Shown: positions 54,016 through 64,000 of the stretch, one piece after another | Layout of the letters: the number at the start of each line of letters is the position of its first letter | How positions within the stretch are numbered: position 1 is the stretch's first letter | Assembly (NCBI GenBank): GCA_019137255.1 | Contig: WPDH01000034.1 | Span: 434,001-498,000, forward strand | Source of the DNA: Corinectria fuckeliana | Taxonomy: Eukaryota; Ascomycota; Sordariomycetes; Hypocreales; Nectriaceae | Length of the DNA: 64,000 nt | Direction: 5' to 3' | Program-made: the position numbers and the translations under genes | Notes under the pieces: model-generated | Told to the model about the DNA's origin: nothing | The model's input: only the letters and a program-made list of their open reading frames with translations | Database searches by the model: none

Positions 54016-55589
54016 TAACAGCAGTGACTTTGGCCCACGGGAGGGACGTTTATTCAGGGTTATGATCAATCTGGGTTTCACTTTGTATGTTGATGCTTAG
54101 CAGGTCTGCGGAAATATCAATGGATGGTAGGCGAGCAGAGGCCCCCGCCCCTTTCGAGTCAAGGCAGAAATTAGATGTTAGGTAATTGAATCGATAGGAG
54201 CTATAGTTCTGGAGTAGAGGAATGGGTTGGAGCTCGGTAAATGACTTGAGATGGCTATCATGCGAATTGTGGTCATATTTTTACCCTCATTTGGATCACT
54301 ATTCGTCCTCGCCGAATTAAACATGAACGTATGCTATCGTTGTGATCGATCTGCCGTTACTTGACTCTGATCTATTATCCTGTGGATACAAGTGTGATGC
54401 CTGATATCGACATTTTTAGAAGTAAGAGGAACACCACAAAAGCCACTCTTTCCGTATTCGCTGATGCACACCCCTGCACGACGTTTCAAGCATAACTTCA
54501 TTCCGAATATAAACTGTCGACCCGATTATTCAGGTAAGCTAGAGCTGAGTCAAACGCAGCCGACTTTCATTCCTTTCAGGCTGTCAAAACCGGAAACGCC
54601 GTGAAGACATTGGCCAAGAGGCGGTTGGGACGAGGAGGGCAAACCCACCCCGATATTGGACAAGAAACCCAAAACAGCCTTCAACAACGCTTTCGAGGTC
54701 TCGAAGGCAGCATATCCTACGATTTATTTTGAGAATTTCTACTCCATCTACCCGCATCCTCTAAAGATGGACTCGTGCTTTGATGTAATGAGATTAATGT
54801 ACAAACTGATATTCCCCAACCACCGATCAATCTGGACATGTATCAAAACAGGAAAGCTAAGCATGGAGAAATTGCAAGTAAGAGTTTAGGTTGAGGTTAT
54901 TAATGGAGGAGGAACCCAACAAGAGAAATGGCAAGGGTGCGTGATTTGGGTTGTGATCTCTGATCAAGGGGTTAACGGCCGGTGGATTTCCACTACCTGT
55001 TAGCTTTACCTAACCTACCCAGAAGGCTCTCTAAATCGGCAGTATATACCTGGATTGAAGACTACGTAGTGCATTCACATACAATAGCAACGAGTTCGGC
55101 GGATCATCGATGCTGTGTGGAATACTCACAATCGAAGACGTTGCAAGACAATCTACTGATAAGGGCGGCCTCATGTCTTGCTGCTTTGAGTAAGATGGTT
55201 CATTATCTGAACAAGGCCGTGGCCAAGATGCCTCACACCAAAACCCCGCAGCGTAGCGCCGTGCTAAGAACAGCCCTGCGTAATGCGGTGCCCCCTTCTG
55301 GGTCATTTTGGCCCATTTTCTTTCCTCTTTTGGGTAGTTTTTGCGACGTGGCAGTGCGGAGTACGCGGAGAGGAGGACGGAGAGATGCGTGTGTGAGCCG
55401 AAGAGCGTCATCAGGAATGCGAAAATCAGGAGGCCTAGGTATCTGTTAACTATTCCCAAAGCAGTACCCCGCCTTTGATTGTTCCCGGCATCTTAACATC
55501 TTAAGTAGCCTGCGGCCGCTGATGTAGATAATCGAAGCTTGCATCATTCGTTCTACATACATCCACACAAAGGTCCGCGTTTGTTAATC
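54016..55589. other. gene-free interval before the aldehyde dehydrogenase
   Basis: About 1.6 kb with only short frames (for example 54656-54889) that match no family. The right end is the ALDH promoter. Confidence 0.45.
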
Positions 55590-57152
55590 ATGTCTCAGCT
55601 TCAAGTCGAGCTCCAGGCCCCCAACGGGAAGACCATTACCTTGCCTACTGGCTTGTTCATCAACAACGAGTTTGTCAAGTCGACCTCGGGAAAAAAGATC
55701 ACCAGCATCAACCCTAGGTAAGCGCATCAAGCGGCGGAAGTCACCGCGAGGAACACGCTGACTCTCTGGCCCAGCGACGAATCCGAGATCGCCTCCGTCG
55801 AAGCTGCCTCCGCCGAGGATGTCGACACGGCGGTAAAGGCTGCCCGCGCCGCCTTCAACTCCCCCGAGTGGGCGGAAATCTCCAACACCGACCGTGGTAC
55901 CCTCATGTTCAAGCTCGCCGACCTCATCGAGAAGAACAAGGAAGTGTTGGCGACGCTGGAGACCTGGGACAACGGAAAACCGTACAGCGTGGCCTTGGAC
56001 GAGGACATCGGCGAGGTGCTCATGGCTCTGCGGTACTACGCCGGCTGGGCCGACAAGATCCACGGCCAAACCATCCCCACCACGCCTCAGAAGTTCGCCT
56101 ACACCCTCAAGCAGCCGCTGGGCGTGTGCGGCCAGATCATCCCGTGGAACTATCCTCTCGCCATGGCCGCGTGGAAGCTGGGCCCCGCGCTGGCTTGTGG
56201 CAACACCGTGGTGCTGAAGCCGGCCGAGCAGACGCCCCTCTCGATCCTGTACCTCGCCACGCTTATCCCGAAGGCCGGCTTCCCTCCCGGCGTGGTCAAC
56301 ATCGTGAACGGATTTGGGAGAGAGGCAGGCGAGGCCCTGGTGTCCCATCCCGATGTCGATAAGATTGCGTTTACGGGCTCGACCGCTACTGGAAGAGCGG
56401 TGATGAAGTCTGCGAGCGTCAACCTGAAGAACATCACGCTCGAGACGGGCGGCAAGTCCCCCCTGCTTGTTTTCAAGGACGCCGACCTCGACCAGGCTGC
56501 CAAATGGGGACACGTGGGCATCATGAGCAACTCGGGGCAAATCTGCACGGCAACCTCGCGCATCCTGGTGCAGCAGGAGGTCTTCGACGACTACGTCGCC
56601 CGCTTCAAAGCCGTTGTTACCCTGCACAAGGTTGGAAACCCCTTTCACGAGGATACCTTCCAAGGCCCCCAGATCACAAAGTCGCAGTATGAGAGGATCT
56701 TGAGCTACATCGACACCGGGAAGAGCGAGGGCGCCACGCTGGTGACGGGCGGAGTCGCGCACAAGAACGTGGGAGGCGGCAAGGGCTTTTACGTCGAGCC
56801 AACCGTCTTCTCCAACGTCAAAGAGAGCATGAAGATCTTCCAGGAAGAGGTCTTTGGGCCGTTTGTCTCCATTACTCCCTTCACGACCGAGGCCGAGGCG
56901 ATCCGACTAGCCAACAGCACATCCTACGGCCTCGGCTCGGCCGTCTTCACGCGGGACATTGAGCGCGCGCACCGCGTGGCGGGAAGGCTGGAGGCCGGCA
57001 TGGTCTGGATCAATAGCTCCAATGACTCGGACATCAGGGTGCCGTTCGGTGGAGTGAAGCACAGTGGCATCGGAAGGGAGCTGGGAGAGGCTGGTCTTGC
57101 GGCTTATACCCAGACCAAGGCGGTCCACGTGAACATGGGACTTGTGCTGTGA
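55590..57152 (+). CDS. NAD(P)-dependent aldehyde dehydrogenase
   Basis: Two exons (55590-55717, 55775-57152; intron GTAAGC...CAG) give 501 aa, the normal ALDH length. The Rossmann region has IIPWNYPLAMAAWKLGPALACGNTVVLKPAEQTP and FTGSTATGR. The catalytic pair is Glu266 in LETGGKSP and Cys300 in NSGQICTATSR. The EEVFGPFVSI motif and the C-terminal HSGIGRELGEAGL are present. It resembles the fungal cytosolic class I/II (aldA-like) enzymes that oxidise acetaldehyde and other aldehydes to acids. No targeting signal is seen. The gene ends 271 bp from a convergent Zn2Cys6 gene that may or may not control it. Confidence 0.95.
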
Positions 57153-57423
57153 GAGAAAAGTAGGTAAGAATAGCCCAGAATAATCCCATTCATCGCCAGT
57201 CGTCGTAACTGGAATACCGAAACTCCTGAGTCCGCACTATCTGAGCCCAGCAGCCCAGCGTAGGGTTCCGCAACCACCAAACGGAAGAACCGAGAAAGGT
57301 AGAAGAGGGCTGAAATCGCCCTGGCTAGCATTCCAGATGGCTACCATACTTACTTTACAGATAATGATCGGAAAGAAAAGACCAAACCCATGACATGATT
57401 CAGGGATCCTCATATTCCATCAT

Positions 57424-58758
57424 TCACAGAATTATGGCTTGCGGGTTCAGTTCAGCAAACATTTCAGCCCACGACATGGTGCCTATTTCAGTTTTCCATA
57501 TACCCTCCAGGGCGGAGCTCAAAGAGTGAATAGATGCAAAGCGTATCTCATCATGAATGAGGTCCACCATGTCGCGAACGCCTCTCTGCTGTTTCGGAGC
57601 TTGTGCATGCGCGCCCGCGATGCAAAGAGGAAGAACGCTACAGTTGACAACCTTGGATGGCCGCTTGATGCCAAAGATGCAGTCTAGACAAGATTGGGTG
57701 TGTTGTTGGACGAGAGGGTGATTTGTGGAGAGGCCGCAGATGGCGCGGTATAGATATATGAGAGCGGCGTGTTGGAAGGCCCTTATCAAGGCATACGCAT
57801 GCGTCGCCTCGAGATCTCTCCCGGCGACGTCTTCCAGGTTGGCGGCGGGGCTATCGAGATCCTCCACGGCGAGAGGCGCATATACAGGTTGCAGTGCAGC
57901 CTCAAAGCGACGTATCCGTGAAATGGAGAATTCCTCCCGCAAGGTGCTCGTCGCGTCGAGGTAGAAGGCCATATCGGAGATTTCCCGGAACACGGCGGAC
58001 AAGGAGTGTCTCCCCAGGGAATCCTGCCCCCACCATACCGGGCCTTTATCAATGCTCTCCCAGACGCTTGAAGGAAAAGACGGCCGTCGTCCCTTCAGCA
58101 TTGCTGCTCCCAGGTCGGCAGAGAGGAACTCGGAGAGGAGCAGGTGGAGAGGGTCCTGCCCAGTGTCCAAAGCTGCCTTGATGCCTCCGAGGCGGCCGAC
58201 GATGGCCAGGACGCCGTCGCGATGGCTGGACGTGGACGCCGACGGCTCGACGCACTCCAAGAAGCCGTCGTGGAAGTAGAGGAGCAGCACGGCAAACAGG
58301 AGCGTCTGCAGCGGGCCGTCGCCCTTTGCGCAGAAGCCGTCGACCTCGACCCGCAGCGCGGCGAGGCACTCGAGGCGCTTGACGGTCAAGCCGCCGCGGC
58401 TGTTGCGGCCGTCCTGCAGCAGGCGGTGGGCGTCGGCGAGCACGCACGTCGCGAGCAGCACCACGCGATGCTCGAGGGCGACCAGGATCGGCGGCGTGCA
58501 CGGCTGGGACGCCGTCGTCAGCAGCGGCCAGAAGCGGCCGTGGAAGTAGTCCAGCGCGCGCTTCTCGCACACGGCAAGCGAGTTGCCCAGCGGCACGGCC
58601 GGCCGCGTGCTCCAGCGGATCAGGCGGGTGTTGTAGTCGCAGGCGGCGCCGACGAGGCCGCACCGCGCGCAGGCGGGCTTGGCCAGGTCGCACTTGATGC
58701 GGCGCTTCTTGCAGGGCCAGCAGGAGCCCTCGACGACCCGGACTCTAGCCTTGGCCAT
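57424..58758 (-). CDS. Zn2Cys6 transcription factor, single exon
   Basis: One uninterrupted frame of 444 aa. The N-terminal cluster is complete: Cys13, 16, 23, 30, 33, 40 (CWPCKKRRIKCDLAKPACARC), spacing 2-6-6-2-6. The rest is helical and matches the ARCA-like/fungal-specific TF type: ALDYFHGRFWPLL, LLATCVLADAHRLLQDG, GGLTVKRLECLAALRVEVD, GVLAIVGRLGGIKAALDTGQ, ending MSWAEMFAELNPQAIIL. The absence of an intron in the zinc cluster is unlike the regulator at 19.7 kb. It is convergent with the ALDH gene. Targets cannot be read from sequence. Confidence 0.9.
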   Translation of the reverse strand: MAKARVRVVEGSCWPCKKRRIKCDLAKPACARCGLVGAACDYNTRLIRWSTRPAVPLGNSLAVCEKRALDYFHGRFWPLLTTASQPCTPPILVALEHRVVLLATCVLADAHRLLQDGRNSRGGLTVKRLECLAALRVEVDGFCAKGDGPLQTLLFAVLLLYFHDGFLECVEPSASTSSHRDGVLAIVGRLGGIKAALDTGQDPLHLLLSEFLSADLGAAMLKGRRPSFPSSVWESIDKGPVWWGQDSLGRHSLSAVFREISDMAFYLDATSTLREEFSISRIRRFEAALQPVYAPLAVEDLDSPAANLEDVAGRDLEATHAYALIRAFQHAALIYLYRAICGLSTNHPLVQQHTQSCLDCIFGIKRPSKVVNCSVLPLCIAGAHAQAPKQQRGVRDMVDLIHDEIRFASIHSLSSALEGIWKTEIGTMSWAEMFAELNPQAIIL

Positions 58759-61115
58759 GGCGGTGGATTGGATGTCGCTGCTGGAGGACGGGCAGGTTGA
58801 CAGGGTTGTTACGGTGTATGAGTGGCTGGTGTTGATGGATAGATAGTACGGCCGAGGGGATGGAGCAGAGAGGATACGGATAAATGGTAGATAAGGCTGT
58901 TATCACGGCTCAGGATTAGTCTACTTTGTTCAACGGCAAGCTTTATTTCAGTCCGGAGTCTCAGCGCAACCAAATCTCTTGGTCCTTGACCATTGAGCAT
59001 CCAGTCCGACGGTGCGGGCGCACAGTACATGTGCTTCGTAGAGCGCGGGGTTACGTTGCTATCAGCTAATTATTAATGCCTGTCATTGACGAACCTCCCC
59101 CTTGCTCTCCGTGAAGATTAGTTAAACTGGAGACCCGACGATGCGATCAAGGTTGTGAGTGCGGGGGGAGCAGCATTCTCGCGGCGCCCTTATCAACCGT
59201 CCCACTCAAGTTGGCAATCAAGTTTCCATCTTGGGACTAATTTCCTTTTGTAGCGTCGGCGTTGCGGCAGTTCCGGCGGAGGTAGACGCCGCTTAGAGCC
59301 ACACACACAGGGAACATTCCGTCTATTGTCACGGAGAAATTGAGCCAAGCATCAATGATGAACCGGAGTCGAGCATAAAAGCAGACACTGAGATCACCAA
59401 GCAAGCCGTCTGAAAGTTTCTTGGCAGCTCATGCATAGTACGGATAGTTAGTAGGCGTAATTACAGGGTTAGCCAGGGCAAGGGAGCTACCGAGGATACT
59501 GTACCAGGAGAGAACACTGCCAACTAGGATTCCAGCAAACACCATTCTGGGACGTCGGAGCTGTTGAAAAGAAGAAGAATAAGTTGATGGTGGTGGGCTA
59601 GCGCAGTGACAAAGACCCCATGCCTTGAGATTATCATTGCGAGTCTTTGCTTGGTGCTCAAAGGTATCGTCAACAATGCTGTGTTCCCTTGGTTCAGTGA
59701 CTGAGGCTTGGTCGTGGGAGTTCGACTGGACTAGGAGTGAAACATCTTCGCCAGCGCGCCTATGCCGCCAACTATAGTTGACTCTTGGATGTCCCCGATC
59801 AGTGGACAGGTGAAGCATAGTTTCGTCGAGGAAATGAAGGCGAGGGCGGCAGTGAAGGCTCCCGTGGACGTCATGATGCGCTAATTCTAGCGCCAATCTA
59901 GGGGGTCGGCAACGAAGTCAGAGGTCACTGGAGCGAGGAAGGCAGAGAACTAGAGCGTCTAGTAGTTACTACCTGTACATGTAAAGGCTTCGGGTGCTGA
60001 TGAACAAGACGTTTCGGTTACCCCCTCGACCAGAGTCCAGCGCAATTCGGGTCCATTGTCGATAAGACACAAGCTGGGATCGAGATGGTCACCATATCAT
60101 GAATGTTGAGCGAGAGATTAACTAAACAACTATACATGCACAGATTACGATAGAGCAGATAAGACGAATGTGTTTATCAACGTTTGGCATTGATGCTTGC
60201 GAGTATTTGGTCCGCTCAATGGAAGTTGCCAATAGTCAGGTTGTTACCTTTTTTCATCTACTATCTATCCTCGGGCTTGTATTCAGTGTCAGTATCTCAA
60301 GCCTAGATAGCTATCTCAAGATGATTACTCCCCAAGGACATTTTGCATATATTATTTGATTGTGAATGAAAATCACGTACTTGGGCACGACCTGGACTCC
60401 TTCCTCGGTTGAAGCTTGGTCCGCCAGTACTCAAAGATTGTAGAGACGGACGTATTCAATGAGGCAGGAGAAATATCAATGTCCGGGCACACCCTAGTCA
60501 AGAAGCAGCCCTCGGTGTGATTATAAGAGATAGGTCTATTTTCGAGCAAGAGAACCTAGAATGAGCGATACTGTTCAGTCTGTGACATTTATCTACTTAG
60601 GTTATGAAATGACTTTCCTCTGTACGATGTTCACTTTAGCATAGTCGTAATGCCTTAATTTCCATACCTTTCTGCGGAATAAGACCATGTCTAAGGTAAG
60701 AAGTTAAAGAATATATTGAAGTCGATTTCATCATGCAGTACACAGCCGAATTAAAAATGTTATGCAGCCCAAATAGCACGACTCCTTGGAATTATATGAG
60801 TCTATATTACTGCATCAGGTATAGTCCGGAGAAACTCGTCAACCCTCAACATAAAGCTGTGTATTAACGCAAGACCAATATTCTGCTTGCGTCGGCCAAG
60901 AGTTATTCTACAATCTTTCGGGAAAGCACATCATAACTTAAGGATCTTTGACTTTTTGATACAGCGGTGTCACTAAACGATTAGGCATGGGCTAGAAAGG
61001 GCATCTAGGTCCAAATTTGTGCTTTTCAGTGAGAATACTACGGTGGAATAGACCATCGGAGCAAGGAATTGATAACATGATCTCTTTCCTCGCTACTAAA
61101 TATTGCCAGGTCTAT
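58759..61115. other. 2.36-kb gene-poor region
   Basis: Beyond the regulator promoter, minus-strand frames at 59429-59896 contain short protein-like pieces (TSTGAFTAALAFISSTK, RMVFAGILVGSVLSWY) in different frames. They suggest a decayed membrane protein, but I cannot assign a family. Sequence from 60.0 to 61.1 kb is AT-richer and without coding signal. Confidence 0.45.
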
Positions 61116-63383
61116 TTAAGCCTTTGACGCTGCAGAGGTGTTCTGGGGCACCAAAAAGGAAGAAAAGAAGCCGTCCACTGACTTGTAGTCATCCATCTTG
61201 CCCACGTACGAAATGTACTGATCCGGTCGAAGCACGACAATACACCCCTCATCGCGACTAATGCCAAACGTCTCGTATATCTGCCCGTGACCCTCGTGAT
61301 AGGACTCCTCATCAACAAAGATCTTGTTGTAGTCCCAGCCGTCGACCTCGTGGTAGGGCCGCAGAACCTCCGGAAAGTCAAAGATGTCAACATCCGCTCG
61401 CTTGCACGCGTGGACGGTGAGCACTTCGATGACCGAGTCGTAGCGGGCTCCGCTAGGCGTGAAGCGGCTGAGGAATGATGACGGGCTTGCCAGTTCTTCG
61501 CAGAGGCTGCTCATCCTAGTCTTCGGCGCAGTATTGCTGACGTCTCCTGGGAAGACAAGTACGCGCCAGGCGCCGTTGCTTCGAAGTAGTTCCTGGAGAT
61601 GCCACGGCCGCGCATCAGACTGGTTCAGCACTTTGACGCTCGGGATCCTTTGGCCAATCTTGAGGGCGGGCGCGAGACTCCGAGAAAAGGCGACATCGGC
61701 CTCTCTATTCTCAGGCTTGCTGACGATGACGCTGCTGTCGTAATCCACCGCTGCCCCGGGAGTTAGCTCAAATGCTGAAAAGAGAACAGTCGCGAGGTGA
61801 CGTACCAATTCCGCTGGCGAAGAGGTTTCCCTTCTGGAACGCATTCTTGAACTCCTCCATGCTGATGCCTTCTTCATCCATGATGTCCCTGGCTGGACGG
61901 CCGGAGAATAGTCGAGAGAACTTGTGATCGAAGTTGATGAGGGCGTGGGCGATGCCCTTGCGTTCAGTCTCGTACGTTTTGAGGATTGATCGATCCGCGA
62001 GGCCTTTGACGACATTTGCAATCTTCCAGCCGAGATTGTAAGCTGTTGTCGTATGTTAGACGGTCTGGACTCAAAGGTTCCCAAGTGTGGGCAGTAGGGG
62101 AGAATGCTCACAGTCTTGCATGCTAACGTTCATGCCTTGGCCTGCCTTGGGACTGTTCAGAAGGTGTATTAGCGCTCCACAAACCTCGATATCCCCATTC
62201 ACATGAGTCTACTGACCTGTGCGTATGAACAGCATCGCCAGCTAGGAAGACTCTGTCATGCACGCCGAAGTTCGAGCCAACACGTTGACCAATCTGGTAG
62301 GCAGTCCACCAGTCCAACTTGCGGTACGACAGCTTGTACGGAGCCATGATCCGCTGCGCCGACTCCAAGATGGCCTCCGGGGTGATGGTCGATCGGTCGG
62401 CGCGAGACTCCTGGTCGCCAATCTTCTCCGTCGTGGTAAGCTGGATGTACAGACGCACCAGCTTGTTCTCGCGCGGGATGACCATGATGCTGCCAGACTC
62501 GGCCGAGTGAATGGCGCATCGCATGCGGATGTCCGGGAAGTCGGTGATGGGGACGATGTCGAGCACGCCCCAGATGTAATCCGTCGAGTCGCCTTCGAGC
62601 TTGAGGCCGATTGCCTTGCGCACCCACGAGTGGGCCCCGTCGGCGCCTACCACGTACTTGGCCTTGACCACCTCGGTCGTGTTGGCCTTGTCGTTGAGCT
62701 CGGCGGCTTTGAGCAGGTCTGCCGTGTCGTCGGCGGCCAGGTTGCTCCGGAAGAGGCCGTCCTGCACCGCCGACCCGTTGGACATGGTAGCCGTCTGCTT
62801 CGGCGTCGACTCCTCCTCGCCGAGATGGCGGAGCTGGACGGTGACCGGGTACGCATCCGGGTCCTCGGCGGCGCCGGCGTCGACTTCCAACTTCTCGGGG
62901 AGCACGCCGCGCTCAACGGCAACCTCCCCGCCGCTGAAGTCCTTGATGGCGTCGAGGAAGAAGCGCTCGATGCGGCCCTGGTGCAGCACGACCTCCTGGA
63001 AGCGGCTGATGCCGGGTGTGGTGTCGACGATGCGCGAGGACCGTTGGATGACGCCATCCTTGTCGGGGTTCCAGAGGCAAATCTCCAGCAAGTGGTTCGA
63101 CTCGATCCAGGCTCGATGGCCAAAGCCAAAGGAGTCGAAAATCTCCAGAGTGCGGCACTGTAGGCCGTCGGCCTGGCCGTTGAAGATCTAGTCCAAGGTC
63201 AGTGGACTTGATTCGTGATGCCAAGGACCCTCTGGAAAGAATGTAGCTTACCTTGGCACCTCGTTTATCTACGATTCGAGTCTTGATGCCGCATTTTGCC
63301 AGCCATGTAGCCATCATCAACCCAGCTGGGCCAGCTCCCACAACGAGGACATCGACATGGTCGGTCGTTGTCTTGCCCTGCAT
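61116..63383 (-). CDS. FAD-dependent phenol 2-monooxygenase-type hydroxylase
   Basis: Five exons (63383-63252, 63187-62217, 62152-62112, 62042-61806, 61750-61116) give 671 aa, the length of yeast phenol hydroxylase. Three flavoprotein signatures are present: GxGxxG at 16-21 (VLVVGAGPAGLMMATWLA), the DG motif in YVVGADGAHSWVRKAIG, and the GD motif in VFLAGDAVHTHSPKAGQGMN, completed by splicing a 41-nt exon. The C-terminal thioredoxin-like domain (about 460-671) includes RVLVFPGD and GCIVVLRPDQYISYVG. Enzymes of this family ortho-hydroxylate phenols with NADPH and oxygen. The start chosen is the first ATG. No catechol dioxygenase or ring-cleavage gene lies in the window, so the true substrate is open. 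Confidence 0.92.
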
Positions 63384-64000
63384 GCTGCTAACTGATAATT
63401 GCTGCTCTGGGTTTCTAGATGGCAATAGTGGCTTGTGATGAGATTGGATCGAGCGAGAAGTTGGAACAAAAGTGACGCTAGATCATATATGTTTTCCAGT
63501 CAAGGACTTGAGCTAGGTCTATGTCCAAAGGCTCACAGCTTCAGTTCGGAAACGAGTAGTCTAATAAACCGTCAGTGCCGCTACCGACATAGGCTAGAAG
63601 CCGGCATCTCTGGTTGTAAATGCCGTTGGGTCGCATCCCTTGCGGGGTACGGGTAGACAGAACCGCGGTGGAGAATAGGGATTCTCACGAGTCACAGGTC
63701 GGAAGAGCAGCGGAAGAGGGGTTTTCTCCTGTCTTGGCCGCTCAACTCACATGACTCGTAAGCAATTGTCAGCTTTTGATCATCGGGATGCCCATCTTGA
63801 AATGTCTTAGCGCGAACAGACCCCTCATTCTGCATCTCATTGTGGGGGTTATGAACGATCGAAGCCGTCTTCAGATCCGTCCGACGTCTCCAGATTTCTT
63901 CACGGTGATACCCGTGAGCTAGGTATCTTAGATAGAGACAAACTACTACAAGATTGTTTAAACCTCGAAAGATGGTGGTGTAGCAGAAGCTGTGATGCCA
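63384..64000. promoter_or_regulatory. promoter region of the hydroxylase, window end
   Basis: About 620 bp upstream of the phenol-hydroxylase start. No other gene supported. Confidence 0.45.

Noticed and set aside
55584..56762. 392-codon minus-strand frame across the aldehyde dehydrogenase
   Set aside because: Antisense shadow; the plus frame has all ALDH motifs.
60624..60680. Possible fourth copy of the 60-bp repeat
   Set aside because: Only TTTAGCAT and a loose TCGTAATGCC match; too weak to separate from chance.
1..64000. tRNA, rRNA or CRISPR loci
   Set aside because: No B-box-like GGTTCGANNCC with a matching A box and cloverleaf was found, no rRNA-like sequence, and no spaced direct-repeat array.

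Overview
The window is nuclear DNA of a filamentous ascomycete (Pezizomycotina, probably a Sordariomycete). The reasons are: most genes carry short introns of about 45-110 nt with GTRNGT donors and CTNAC-like branch sites; coding sequence is GC-rich at third positions; typical fungal families are present (GT90, Ppo oxygenase, Zn2Cys6 regulators, Clr5-ankyrin, SAT4/PTH11-like membrane protein); and an AT-rich, stop-riddled DNA transposon looks mutated by RIP (repeat-induced point mutation). I found no tRNA, rRNA or CRISPR array. Spliced models were built by hand. All reported intact models are in frame, but none is confirmed by transcripts.

Positions 1-24.5 kb form a dense block of largely core genes: a GT90 glycosyltransferase, a mitochondrial transcription factor 1-like methyltransferase-fold protein, the ESCRT-disassembly ATPase Vps4, prefoldin subunit 6 (with a GC-AG intron), an unrecognised protein, an AMSH/Sst2-type JAMM deubiquitinase, a Ppo fatty-acid dioxygenase whose P450 half lacks the haem-ligand cysteine, a Zn2Cys6 regulator followed by an intracellular GH43 beta-xylosidase, and a small secreted protein. 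Vps4 and AMSH both act at the multivesicular body.

Positions 24.5-45.7 kb look like a decaying accessory compartment. They hold an orphan 164-aa gene, an amidase pseudogene that lost its catalytic core, an 1847-bp Fot1/pogo-like transposon with 42-bp terminal repeats and TA duplications, a large intact Clr5-ankyrin gene directly beside it, and then relics of a C6 regulator, an alpha/beta-hydrolase esterase and an MFS transporter. Two intact small genes lie further on (a 92-aa repeat protein and a single-pass membrane protein), followed by gene-poor sequence. A 60-bp dispersed repeat occurs at 38.8, 51.6 and 54.0 kb.

Positions 45.7-64 kb carry metabolic accessory genes: a secreted PL1 pectate lyase, an SDR of the sugar-acid type and a SAT4-like membrane protein on one strand; a decayed NADH-cytochrome b5 reductase diverging from an intact membrane-anchored MOSC protein (together resembling an mARC-type redox pair); an aldehyde dehydrogenase convergent with a Zn2Cys6 regulator; and a phenol 2-monooxygenase-type flavoprotein. 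The most distinctive points are the cysteine-less Ppo, the Clr5-ankyrin gene at the transposon edge, the decayed b5 reductase beside MOSC, and the dispersed repeat.
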